From: Eurosta solidaginis
Taxonomy: Eukaryota; Arthropoda; Insecta; Diptera; Tephritidae
Reading direction: 5' to 3'
Length of the DNA stretch: 64,000 nucleotides
Assembly: GCF_040869045.1 (NCBI RefSeq)
Contig: NC_090319.1
Coordinates: forward strand, 231,873,832-231,937,831
Part shown: positions 54,021 through 64,000 of the stretch, in pieces
Layout: the number at the start of each line of letters is the position of its first letter
Position numbering within the stretch: the first letter of the stretch is position 1
Translations under genes and position numbers: made by a program
The notes under the pieces: generated by a model
Told to the model about the DNA's origin: nothing
What the model saw: the letters and a program-made list of their open reading frames with translations, nothing else
Database searches by the model: none

Positions 54021-55064
54021 TTATGTGATTTGGGTAATCCATAAAGTCGGGGGGCTATGGCTGCTTGTCATTTGTTGCTTTTCTTTTGCACATATGAGTT
54101 TTGCCTTATGAAGATCGTATACAATGTTGTTGTTTTTTCTCTGTAGAGTGTTCGTTGGATCATTACGAATTACCTTGTAAGTTTTCTTGTCTCCTAGTAG
54201 CTGGTCAATCTTTTCGTTGTATTCCGTTTTGTATAGAGCAATTGTTTTATTCCCCTTGTCTGTGTCTGTGATAATTATGTCATCTTTGTGAAGTTTAAGG
54301 AATGTTTTTGTTTTCTTGTATGTTTCAATTATGAATTTTTCTGCTGAGTTATGACGTATGTTTCGCTTGTAAAGTAAAATTCTGTTGCTTAATTTATTTC
54401 TTGCTACTTCTTTATCCTTTTCATCCTCTATTGTTTGAAATATTTGTTCCATTTCAGCTATCGTGCGTATGGGTGAGAAATTTTGGTTTGTTGTTGGCAG
54501 TGTAAATTTTCTGCCTAGTGAGAGGAGCCATTTAACCTCTTCGGGAAACACAATGTTCGTTCTGTTAACGAACCAGTCGGTGTTTACGTTGATTCCCAGT
54601 TTTCGTAATTTTTCGCGCTTAAGATCATTTATTTTTCCTTTAAGTTCTGTTTCTTTTCCTTTTCTAACCTTTTCGTTTATTAAATTTGGTTTGGTGATAA
54701 CCGAATCGAATTCCTCTTTTGTCAATTCTCGATGTATTTGTTGCTGTGCATTGCGTAGGCTGTCATTGGTACCTTTTATATCGATGTTTGTTTGTGTTAT
54801 TTCTATATTTAATATTTTTCGTAGGAAATTTTGTTTTGTTTTTTCCATTGTTTGTGATACTTTTTCGGAAGTTGTGTTAATAGTTACATTTTTTACTGAG
54901 TATGTTAAGTGGTTTGGAGTTAAGTCGTATCTCTTACATTCTAATAGAAACTTTAGTTGTTCTCTTTGTTTCGCTAATTTGGTTTTCTGCTTACTATAAT
55001 GCTTCAGATACATACAAATGTTTTCGCCATATTTATACTTCATATGCTGATAAAAGTTTTTCAT
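54021..55064 (-). pseudogene. Penelope-like element, N-terminal frame
   Basis: 347 codons from ATG at 55062-55064 (MKNFYQHMKYKYGENICMYL). It has a Lys/Asn/Thr-rich helical N-terminus (KQNFLRKILNIEITQ), then LGINVNTDWFVNRT, EVKWLLSLGRKFTLP and DIIITDTDKGNKTIALYK near 54240-54295, the usual start of the Penelope RT. Beyond the frameshift, the PRLYGLPKSHKPECPLRPI segment (53975-54040) links it to the C-terminal frame. Combined length of about 820 residues fits the family. Confidence 0.88.
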
Positions 55065-55157
55065 TTTGCTGGTTTGTTGTTTTTGTTCGCGTTGTTAGAG
55101 AAAGAGTGGCTTATGGATACTAATTTACCGGCAGGCTTTCCGGATGTGAATACTTTC

Positions 55158-55713
55158 GTATTTATCCGATCAGTTAATTTATCTAATTTTGTATATAATA
55201 AGCTGGTCTGATCTATTTATGTGGGGTGCGAATAAGACAAAGCTTTTTCCACCTTACAGCTCAACGTTTCGCTAAGATTTTCTTAGCATCTTCAGGAGCG
55301 TAACTGTAAGTTTATTTAGAAATCCATAAAAAAACACAAAAACAACATTAGTAGGTGTTAGATATAGGTGCACAAAGTTTAAAACACACATTAAACATTT
55401 ATATCTAACTTACACTGAAAATGGTAGATTTTTGTTGCACCAAATATTTACGTTAAAAAAACTAAACAATGATATTGTTGCATTAAATTTAACAAAAACA
55501 TAAACATACAATGTTGATACCATCATTCGTGGTACTCTTGTCATACTAAACTAAACTATAAACATAACAAATAAGTCGCGGCTATTTCATCGGTGTCTTC
55601 TTTCTTGTTAATCGTATATTCCCTTTTCTGCATTATACGTAGGCTCTCTAAAGTATATCTCGTCTTTTCTCTTCGTTCCTTATCTAGTATTCTTGTGTTG
55701 GCAAAATCAGCTG
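55158..55713 (-). repeat. Penelope-like 3' end, second copy, minus-oriented arm
   Basis: Repeats 52200-52770 of the full copy: terminal repeat, hammerhead motif, 3' UTR and the last codons of the GIY-YIG domain. It sits right behind the 5' end of the full copy (period about 2,958 bp), i.e. head to tail. It is the inverse of about 56819-57374. Confidence 0.85.
55253..55310 (-). ncRNA. Hammerhead ribozyme-like motif 2
   Basis: Identical core to motif 1, on the same strand, one element length (2,956 bp) away. Two cleavages would release a unit-length element RNA. Confidence 0.75.
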
Positions 55714-57000
55714 GTGAGGTTATCTAATGTAAATATATGTGATGAAGATGTGTTGGTGTCGTTTGATGTTGTGTCTCTCTTCTCTAATATACCGACCACT
55801 TTAGCCTCGAAAATAATAATGAAAAAATGGGTCAGAATTAAAGAAACAACAAATATACCAAAGAATAACTTTCAAAGCATATTAGACTTTTGCCTAAAGG
55901 ACAACAACTATTTCGTTTGCAACAATAAAATTTATACTCAAACATTTGGAATGCCCATGGGTAACCCCCTTTCCCCGACGATTGCAGATATAGTAATGGA
56001 TGAAATACTTGACAATACTTTCTCAGAACTAAAACAACAAAATAACACAAACATAAAATTTTTAGTGAAATATGTGGGCGACATATTCGCTATAATCAAA
56101 AGAAATGACGCGGAACTCATCTTAAAAACTCTTAATAAATATCATGAAAGACTAAAGTTCACAATGGAAATGGAGGAAAACGGCAATATCCCATTTCTCG
56201 ATGTCCGAATACACAACAACAACAACAATATAATATTAGACTGGTACACCAAACCTACATCATCTGGACGCCTAATAAACTTCCTATCCTCACAGCCTAA
56301 AAAATACAAAGTAAATACTGCGAGAAACTTCATACACAAAATACTGACAATAAGTCATCCCAAATTTCATGACGCCAACATTAAATTAATTAAAAGAACG
56401 CTAAAGAAAAATAATTACCCAGATCACTTAACCAATAACTTAATTCAACAAAAAATAATAGAAATGCAAAATATAATAAATCCATCACCAACTACAGATA
56501 TGACAAATGAACCCAAAAGATACTTTAGCGTCACATTCGTTCCCAGGCTCTCAGAAAATTTCACAAACATTATACAAAAACCAAACTTATGCTTAGCCTA
56601 CAAATCGAATTGCACACTAGCGACATGCTTCACAAAAACAAAAAGCCCAATAGACCAGCAACAACAAAGTAATGTAGTGTACGAAGTAACTTGCAAAGGC
56701 AACAACAACGAGAATTGCAACAAGATTTATATCGGGACTACGAAGCGAAATTTAAGCACCAGACTAGCAGAGCACGAAGCTGATATAAGAAAACAAAAAC
56801 ACAGCACAGCACTATCACAGCATGCAATAACAAACAACCACTCAGCTGATTTTGCCAACACAAGAATACTAGATAAGGAACGAAGAGAAAAGACGAGATA
56901 TACTTTAGAGAGCCTACGTATAATGCAGAAAAGGGAATATACGATTAACAAGAAAGAAGACACCGATGAAATAGCCGCGACTTATTTGTTATGTTTATAG
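55714..57000 (+). pseudogene. Penelope-like RT/GIY-YIG, truncated second copy
   Basis: Plus-strand frame starting within the RT (RLSNVNICDEDVLVSFD) and open to the TAG at 56998-57000. The catalytic box reads KYVGDIFAIIKRND at about 56068-56110, so the first Asp of YVDD is Gly and polymerase activity is lost. The GIY-YIG part (IYIGTTKRNLSTRLAEHE at about 56725-56780) looks intact. An upstream ATG at 55693 belongs to the inverted arm and is not native. Confidence 0.9.
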
Positions 57001-57248
57001 TTTAGTTTAGTATGACAAGAGTACCACGAATGATGGTATCAACATTGTATGTTTATGTTTTTGTTAAATTTAATGCAACAATATCATTGTTTAGTTTTTT
57101 TAACGTAAATATTTGGTGCAACAAAAATCTACCATTTTCAGTGTAAGTTAGATATAAATGTTTAATGTGTGTTTTAAACTTTGTGCACCTATATGTAACA
57201 CCTACTAATGTTGTTTTTGTGTTTTTTTTTTATGGATTTCTAAATAAA

Positions 57249-57306
57249 CTTACAGTTACGCTCCTGAAGATGCTAAGAAAATCTTAGCGAAACGTTGAGC
57301 TGTAAG
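57249..57306 (+). ncRNA. Hammerhead ribozyme-like motif 3
   Basis: CTTACAG 57249-57255, GCTC 57260-57263, CTGAAGA 57264-57270, stem II 57272-57277/57283-57288, GAAA 57289-57292, GTT 57294-57296, GAGC 57297-57300, TGTAAG 57301-57306. Predicted cleavage after 57296. No loop separates GAAAC from GTT, so stem III could close only between two copies (AACGTT is self-complementary). Confidence 0.75.
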
Positions 57307-57374
57307 GTGGAAAAAGCTTTGTCTTATTCGCACCCCACATAAATAGATCAGACCAGCTTATTATATACAAAATT

Positions 57375-58795
57375 AAATATTACTCTATTTGTTTATAATT
57401 AATAGAAAAAGTTTTTTTGTAAATTCGAACAATTCATACAAATATCGTAATTCATTATCGTGCAGAAGCGCGCCATCTTTGGGAACAATTATCTAAGTTT
57501 GCTAATGCGAATTTCAAAGACCTAAACATTTATGCACAACCACGCCATCTTTGGGAACAATTATCTAAGTGTTTAATGTGAATTTCAAATTTTATGTATC
57601 CCCGCTAAATTCGAAGGCACAAATGTTTCACCTGCATACAAATATGGTTTCCCATTGTTACCGCTTACCTATAATAGCTACCCCAAAATAATTTATAGCG
57701 TACCAAAAACCTTAAATAGAATTAATTTTTGACCGGCCCATTTTTTGTGGCAAATTTTACCTACATGTAAATACATAAGTCTTTATTTAACAGATTCTTT
57801 GTTTTTTATTTTAGTTGTTTTCAAAAAATTATGAAATCACAAATAATGAGTTAAATTTTGTTGAAACTAACTAATTTATTTATAACAATTAATGGCAAAT
57901 TTGCTCGAAAATGTTGTTGCATTTGCAGATTTAATCCTCATTTTAGATAAAGTACGTCTTATACTGAACAAAAAAAAAAGTTACAAAAATATAACATTAC
58001 ATTTTTTATATTGCCTTTTATGATAATTACGAAACAAAAAAACCTCCCAAAAACTTTTTTGATTTTAGGTCAGAGCGGCAACCGGCATCATAGCGGCCGC
58101 CTTGCATAGGCAGTTTATTACCCACTATCTATATATTAATACGCTAACAAAATTTTCACACAATAAAAAATTGTTCCAAAATAACTTATAGCGTACCAAA
58201 AATCTTAAAAAGAATTAATTTTGACCGGCCCATTTTTTGTGGCAAATTTTACCTACACGTAAATACACAAGTCTTTATTTAACAGATTCTTTGTTTTTTA
58301 TTTTAGTTGTTTTCAAAAAAACATGAAATAAGAAATAATGAGTTAAGTTTTGTTGAAACTAACTAATTATTTTTAACAATTAATGGCAAATTTGCTCGAA
58401 AATGTTGTTGCATTTGCAGATTTAATCCTCATTTTAGATAAAGTACGTCTTTACTGAACAAAAAAGAAAAAGTTACAAAAATATAACATTACATTTTTTA
58501 TATTGCCTTTTATGCTAATTACGAAACAAAAAAACGTCCCAAAAACTTTTTTGATTTTAGGCCAGAGCGGCAACCGGCATCATAGCGGCCGTCTTGCATA
58601 GGCAGTATATTACCCACTCTCTGACCGGCCCATTTGTTGTGGCAAATTTTACCTACACGTAAATACATAAGTCTTTATTTAACAGATTCTTTGTTTTTTA
58701 TTTTAGTTGTTTTCAAAAAACATGAAATCACAAATAATGAGTTAAGTTTTGTTGAAACTAACTAATTTATTTATAACAATTAATAACAAATTTGT
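57375..58795. repeat. Satellite of about 0.9 kb, copy 3 (right), copies 4 and 5
   Basis: Copy 3 resumes after the Penelope pair with AAATATTACTCTATTTG. Copy 4 starts at 58125 but lacks about 400 bp (joined at CACACAATAAAAAATTG). Copy 5 is only the segment 58620-58795. The array then abuts the Pao gag. Confidence 0.85.
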
Positions 58796-58799
58796 TGTG

Positions 58800-59878
58800 C
58801 TTTTTTATTGCTGCGAACCTATCGTTAACGGAAAGGGCGAGAAATTCGGTGCATAACCGTAGGGGATGGTGTTGCTTCGGACATAACACGCAGTTTGAAT
58901 TTGAAACTTTTCTAGCAAGAGCTACTTTCTTTTGGCCCGCGTTGTTGGTCGAATGTGCCGATGATTTTTGAAGGGTGTTAGGCGACGATGATGAAGGTGC
59001 ACCTTTCACTTCCAGTGTAGACTCCAGGGTCCTGTACCGCTGTCTCAAAAATGTATCAATTTGTCCCCAGTTCGGTAGAGCCGCTTTGTCCGCTGAGGAT
59101 TGTTCCCATAAACCGGGCGTTGTCTCCCGTAGGCGATTCGAACACAGATAAATTAGAATTAGGTCCCAATCCTTGACCTTGACGTTATACATTTCCAGTG
59201 CGGATAAGCATCCATAAATGTCTCGCTGGAGCTGCTTTAACGATGTTGCACTTTCAGTCCGAATGACTGAAAGCGAAAAAAGCACCTTTAAATGACTGTT
59301 GACCAACACCCGTTAATTTTCGTATGCCGCTTTCAAGTTAGACCACGCCATTTCGAAGCCTAAATTGGGTATCGGGGCTTTCGCGACGATTTCCTTTGCT
59401 TCACCATTTGTTTTCTGAAGCAGGTGGTAAAGATTTTCGACGTCCTCCAGTCGCGAATTTGTAATGCAAATCGCTGTGAATAGATCGCGAAAGGATGGCC
59501 AAGACACGTAATCACCATGGAATATTTCCGCATCACATGGCGGTAAACGCAAACTATTTGAGGATGTGGCTACTTGGGCAGGGACAGTGGCTAGAGCAAC
59601 GCTTGCTTCGGCCTGTTGGATGTATACAGTAATGCGTGACAAGCAGGATATATAATCCCTAAGACATGTTGACTGCTTTGCTTTGGCCGCTTCTACTTCG
59701 TCCTCATTATTCAAGGATTGTAAGCATTTTTCATATGCTAACTTTGTGTTCGACCAAGCTTCGATTAATTCTGCTTTTACAATTTCCAAGGAGGTTTTCG
59801 AATTCTCCTTTAAATAGGCTTCATTGAAATCCTCGTTGAATTCAACAATCTGAGCACCTAGTAAAGTAACTTAAGGCC
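58800..59878 (-). pseudogene. Pao gag fragment, minus strand
   Basis: Open on the minus strand from about 59878 (TLLGAQIVEFNEDFNEAYL). It contains the capsid-like DUF1759 region (CDAEIFHGDYVSWPSFRDLF at about 59480-59540, NLYHLLQKTNGEAKEIV at about 59390-59440), an in-frame TAA at 59313-59315, then LRETTPGLWEQSS and DTFLRQRYRTLES. It ends in the first zinc knuckle (CVLCPKQHHPLRLCTEF). It stops at the satellite boundary where the second knuckle should be. It is likely the 5' part of the same Pao element whose RT is at 49206-50256. Confidence 0.85.
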
Positions 59879-62732
59879 ATATTTACTCTCAAATGTACAA
59901 CGTTTTATATGCCGAAAAGAAAGGGTTCGAAAAATGGCCAATAATGGAGTGCTCTAAAGTGTTAATACAGTCAAAGGGAATGATAAGCGCCCCCAGCTGG
60001 ATCTAGAGATCAAAATATTTCGCGTATTTTGCGAATTTAATTCAATGCTAATGTTTGAAGAATTTCCTACGGTGTCAAGGTAAAAATTTCGTACTGGGCT
60101 GTATGTTCCTACAAATGTACCTTGTATGTATATGTACGGTATATCAAAATAGGAAAAAGGTAAAGTCAACAAATGAGTGATCACAATTGAACTCTCGTGG
60201 AATGAGAACAATAAGAAAAAGGTGGGCGAAACAAAGAATTATACGTATTTATGTACCGAATTTACCAATGTTTGGTTTTTTATATTTGGGACGGTGAAAA
60301 GGGGGAGAACACGACTTTGATGAGATCGTATGTCGGTCAAATCGCAAACCGGCTAATTTGTTTTTACCGAAGTAAATAACCGGCTGATATCATATTTGAA
60401 ACTAAGAGGGGAAAAGCGCGAAATATTAAATATTCTCTCCGTTCGAAAGATTGGATTTGGAGTGCTATATGTAAATTTGTATGAACGTTTGTATATATGT
60501 ATGTATGTGTGTATGTATATACAACACTTTCCAAACTCACTACGAAATTCTTAAAACAAGCAGACAGCTTGGATTTTAGGCTAAATAATCCCCCACGAAA
60601 ATCAAAATAGGTACGTTACTAAAAAATGAAGTCAAATTAATTTAACGCAACTTCAATAAGGATTTTATATGAAAATTAAAAACTTTCCAAATAAACCGAC
60701 GGATTAGAATTTATTAGCACAAACTTACACGACCATATATATCTGTTTATTATACGATTCTTAATTTTTGTGCACTTCTTGAAAGAAAACCGAACTCACT
60801 TACACAATTCACTTTAAATCAAATTTAATTGAAATTTAAATATAATCTATAATAATTTTTTTATTTTTTCCCCTTTTTTCAAAACTTTGACACTTTTTCT
60901 TTTCATTAGTTTTTTGTTTAATTTTGTTTTGGTTTCCTTTCTTACACTTGACACTTGTTGCACTTAAACAGATTTAATTTATGTAATTAATGCATAAAAG
61001 AACAACGTTTGTTTGTTTTATTTTATTTCAATAATGACTGCACTAAATATGCACTCAACAATCTATTTGTTAACTTACACGCACCTGATTTTCAAAAGTT
61101 TTTTTTTTTTTGATGTTGTGGCTTTTGTCCAATTACTTTTTCCTTCTTTCCTTTGTTGTCTCTCCCGATTTGCATTTGCTTTTTACTATAAGATTGTATT
61201 TTTTGAATTGAGCCGATTAGTACTGTTGCTGTGGGCTCGTCGGCTCGAAGACCAAATGTTTATCTACACAAACAAAATAGAATGCCAGTTCGAACTCACG
61301 GCAATTCGACGAAACGAAAAAGAGGAAAAAAAAACACGGTAATTAATGTTTTAATCATATATAGAGGTAAATATGTTAAAGACAATAGCCGCATATACAC
61401 AGAAATATGCGGATTTAGGAATTAGAAAAGGTAAAATTACAATGGATTTAATATACCGAAAAATAAGGATTTTACCTTAGCTTGAAAATGTTGCTTTGGA
61501 ACGCTGTCTCAACTGCTGTCATAAGTAGAAGACTTAAGGCTCTTCAGTTGAGCGAAGCGTTCGTGAACTCTAATAGCGTTTTCTTTTCTGGCAAAAGTGT
61601 TACACTTTTTGTACGCCGCGCAAGGGTTGTAAATATACTTTGTTCTATTCTAAAAAGCAGGTAACGCCTTCACCGGGTATTTCGTTCTTTTGTGAAAATT
61701 TTTGCCTACTCGCAACGCAAAAGCGTTACACTTTTAACCTGCATAAAATGGCGTTGTGGCAGTGCAACTCTGCTAAACTAGTTGACCAAGACTATTTTCG
61801 TAACTTTGCATATGTTTAGGCGAAGAAAATTGAAATGAAGGAAATAATTGCTAATGAATTTTTATTATCATTGACAGCGCGTTTGTGAAAATCAGCTAAT
61901 ACACGGGGTAGCCATTTATGTTCTTTCCATGCACTATAAATGGTCAAAATTTTCTGGGGTAGGAGTAACTCTATTAAGGCTTTACCATTTACTCAGGCAA
62001 CAATATATTTCAGAAAAGAACACGCAATAACTTTAAAGGTAGATTTCCAACCACAGTGCAGCTTTGTGGCGAACAGCTGTGAATGGAGATAGTCCAGTGG
62101 TTCCGAACTCTTGAAGGCGTTTGGCTTCAATGGGAATTATGCAGTGGTATGTCAACGTCCCTTTCACTGTTACTGCCTTCTTAAATGTAGCTTCAAGGTT
62201 CTTTCCTTCTTTGTAGTATTCCTCGTTTTCCACATATTTAAAAGAAATATAAGGGGTTTTCGCTTTTGCTGTGTCCGGTCGCTTTTCTCGATGTCAAAGT
62301 TCATATTCTTATTTTAAATCTTATAATTGCCGTGATACCAAATGTTTTGTTAAGTATAGTTCATTACATAATTCTGTGTATTGTGGTGAAGTAAAATCCT
62401 GCCTTTGGGAAGTTATTTTGCTAATTTAGTGCTTTTAAATTTATAAATTTTTTGTGTTTTGCATTTGTATTCCACAAGAATACACATACATACGTTCATA
62501 TATCTACATTCATTTGCTGCATTCATTTTTGTGTATTTTCTTGTCTTCTTTATTTTTTGTTCGAGGAACAGCTGTTTCAGTGCGTTCTAGCAGTCATTGT
62601 GCTATTGCTGTCTTAAAGCTGATAATCTAGTGCCTCTAAATTGCTTATATTTTTCTTTGATATTTCAGTGGCTCTCAAACTGCTTACTTTTGTTTTTAGC
62701 CCTTTTCAAAAGTAACCATATTCAAGTTTATA
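59879..62732. other. Unassigned region, no convincing gene
   Basis: About 2.85 kb with only short, low-complexity frames on both strands. The right-hand neighbour of gag may hold the 5' UTR/LTR of the minus-strand Pao element, but no second LTR copy is recognisable. A TATG-type microsatellite lies at 60489-60522. GCAAAAGYGTTACACTTTT occurs twice (61591-61609 and 61718-61736). A 35-codon frame at about 61372-61479 (MLKTIAAYTQKYADLGI) is not recognised. Confidence 0.5.
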
Positions 62733-64000
62733 TTTTTATACTCAGTTGAGCAGAGCTCACAGAGTATATTAAGTTTGATTGGATAACGGTTGGTTGCACA
62801 TATATAAAGGAATCGAGATAGATATAGACTTCCATATATCAAAATAATCAGGATCGAAAAAAAATTTGATTGAGCCATGTCCGTCCGTCCGTCCGTCCGT
62901 TAACACGATAGCTTGAGTAAATTTTGAGGTATCTTGATGAAATTTGGTATGTAGGTTCCTGAGCACTCATCTCAGATCGCTATTTAAAATGAACGATATC
63001 GGTCTATAACCACGCCCACTTTTTCGATATCGAAAATTTCGAAAAACCGAAAAAGTACGACAATTCATTACCAAAGACAGATAAAGCGACAAAACTTGGT
63101 AGATGAGTTGAATTTATGACGCAGAATAGAAAACTGGTAAAATTTTGGACAATGGGCGTGGCACCGCCCACTTTTAAAAGAAGGTAATTTAGAAGTTTTG
63201 CAAGCTGTAATTTGTCAGTCGTTGAAGATATCATGATGAAATTTGACAGGGACGTTACTCCTATTACTATATGTACGCCTAATAAAAGTTAGCAAAATCT
63301 GAGAAGGACCACGACCACTTTAAAAAAAAAATTTTTAAAGTAAAATTTTAACAAAAAATTTAATATCTTCACAGTATATAAGTAAATTATGTCAACATTC
63401 AACTCCAGTAATGATATGGTGCAACAAAATACAAAAATAAAAGAAAATTTCAAATGGGCGTGGCTCCGCCCTTTTTCATTTAATTTGTCTAGGATACTTT
63501 TAACGCCATAAGTCGAACAAAAATTAACCAATCCTTTTGAAATTTGGTAGGGGCATAGATTTTATGATGTTAACTGTTTTCTGTGAAAACGGGCGAAATC
63601 GGTTGATGCCACGCCCAGTTTTTATACACAGTCGTTCGTCTGTCCTTCCGCATGGCCGTTAACACGATAACTTGAGCAAAAATCGACATATCTTTAATGA
63701 ACTTAGTTCACGTACTTACTTGAACTCACTTTATCTTGGTATGAAAAATGAACGAAATCCGACAATGACCACCCCCACTTTTTCGATATCGAAAATTACG
63801 AAAAATTAAAAAAATGCCATAATTCTATACCAAATACGAAAAAAGGGATGAAACATGGTGAGGTAATTGGATTGTTTTATTGACGCGAAATATAACTTTA
63901 GAAAAAACTTTATAAAATGGTTGTGACACCTACCATATTAAGTAGAAGAAAATGAAAAAGTTCTGCAGGGCGAAATAAAAAACCCTTAAAATCGTGGCAG
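62733..64000. mobile_element. mini-me/DINE-1-like repeat, truncated by window end
   Basis: It starts TTTTTATACTCAGTTGAGC and has a pure GTCC tract (62878-62900) followed by GTTAACACGATAGCTTGAG. GGGCGTGGC-type near-palindromes recur (about 63152 GGGCGTGGCACCGCCC and about 63456 GGGCGTGGCTCCGCCC), as do CCACGCCCACTTTTTCGAT phrases (about 63010 and, degenerate, 63768). A second GTTAACACGATAACTTGAG near 63658 suggests an internal repeat of about 760 bp. This type of GTCY-bearing non-coding repeat is common in flies. No ORF is real. Confidence 0.7.

Larger units (their letters stand above)
52193..57374. mobile_element. Penelope-like element pair (tandem plus fold-back)
   Basis: The insertion is flanked by AAATATTACTC (52182-52192 and 57375-57385) in satellite copy 3. 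It contains a nearly full minus-strand copy (about 52199-55157) and a truncated second copy (55158-57374). In the second copy, a minus-oriented 3' end of about 555 bp is joined at about 55714 to a plus-oriented segment running from mid-RT to the 3' end. Tandem and inverted partial copies are typical of Penelope-like elements. Confidence 0.9.

Noticed and set aside
54463..54999. 178-codon plus-strand ORF
   Set aside because: It is antisense to the Penelope N-terminal frame and rich in Phe/Leu/Ser as expected of a shadow.
61013..61342. 109-codon ORF with hydrophobic segments
   Set aside because: Low-complexity Phe/Leu/Lys sequence from AT-rich DNA with no homologous pattern or neighbouring signals.
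62033..62317. Overlapping short ORFs on both strands
   Set aside because: No recognisable motif, no start or splice context, and opposing frames of similar length.

Overview
The window reads as animal genomic DNA from a higher dipteran fly, most likely a tephritid-like fruit fly. This is inference from the types of element present (BEL/Pao retrotransposons, a jockey-like non-LTR element, a Penelope-like element, mini-me/DINE-like repeats with GTCY tracts, and a tRNA-derived SINE), not from a marker gene. I see no confidently assignable host gene. The whole 64 kb is a nest of transposable elements, tandem duplications and satellites, as expected of pericentromeric or other repeat-rich chromatin.

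Left part (1-28.3 kb). The window opens inside the pol gene of a BEL/Pao element (BEL-A), which is followed by a separate zinc-knuckle ORF. From 3825 a roughly 3.9-kb non-TE-like segment, here called R1, is present as two adjacent direct copies: A (3825-19896) and B (19897-28296). Each copy was later inflated by insertions. A received two complete BEL/Pao elements: BEL-B (5503-11440), with about 1% LTR divergence but a badly broken polyprotein, and BEL-C (13417-19681), with 380-bp LTRs, TSD ATGCC and only a few lesions. B received a 3.1-kb Helitron/mini-me-like element full of about 152-bp repeats, a tRNA-SINE with a 10-bp TSD, and a 1-kb PIF/Harbinger remnant.

Middle part (26.7-43.6 kb). An 8.3-kb block (26681-34955) is repeated head to tail at 34959-43260. 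One breakpoint lies inside the Harbinger remnant and the other inside a hAT transposase remnant. Each block carries the end of R1 (copy C in the second block) and a minus-strand jockey-like non-LTR element. The ORF1 of that element was hit twice: by a 2.1-kb insertion carrying P-element/THAP9-like transposase sequence (TSD ACATATA) and by a 0.35-kb MITE with 85-bp terminal inverted repeats (TSD ACTAGAC).

Right part (44-64 kb). A decayed plus-strand non-LTR element is followed by dispersed pieces of a minus-strand Pao element: gag at 59.9-58.8 kb, reverse transcriptase at 50.3-49.2 kb, and a zinc-knuckle ORF at 47.5-47.1 kb. The pieces are separated by a four-unit tRNA-like tandem array and by a satellite of about 0.9 kb. 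That satellite was invaded by a Penelope-like pair (TSD AAATATTACTC): one nearly full-length copy plus a truncated fold-back copy. Three hammerhead-ribozyme-like motifs lie in the Penelope terminal repeats. The window ends in a mini-me/DINE-like element.

How the parts relate: nothing here forms a host pathway. The coding potential is that of selfish elements (gag, protease, reverse transcriptase, RNase H, integrase, endonucleases, transposases). Nesting gives a relative history: R1 duplicated first; the Harbinger insertion in B preceded the 8.3-kb duplication; the P-like and MITE insertions also preceded it, because both blocks share them. The R1-A and R1-B insertions each postdate the A/B duplication.
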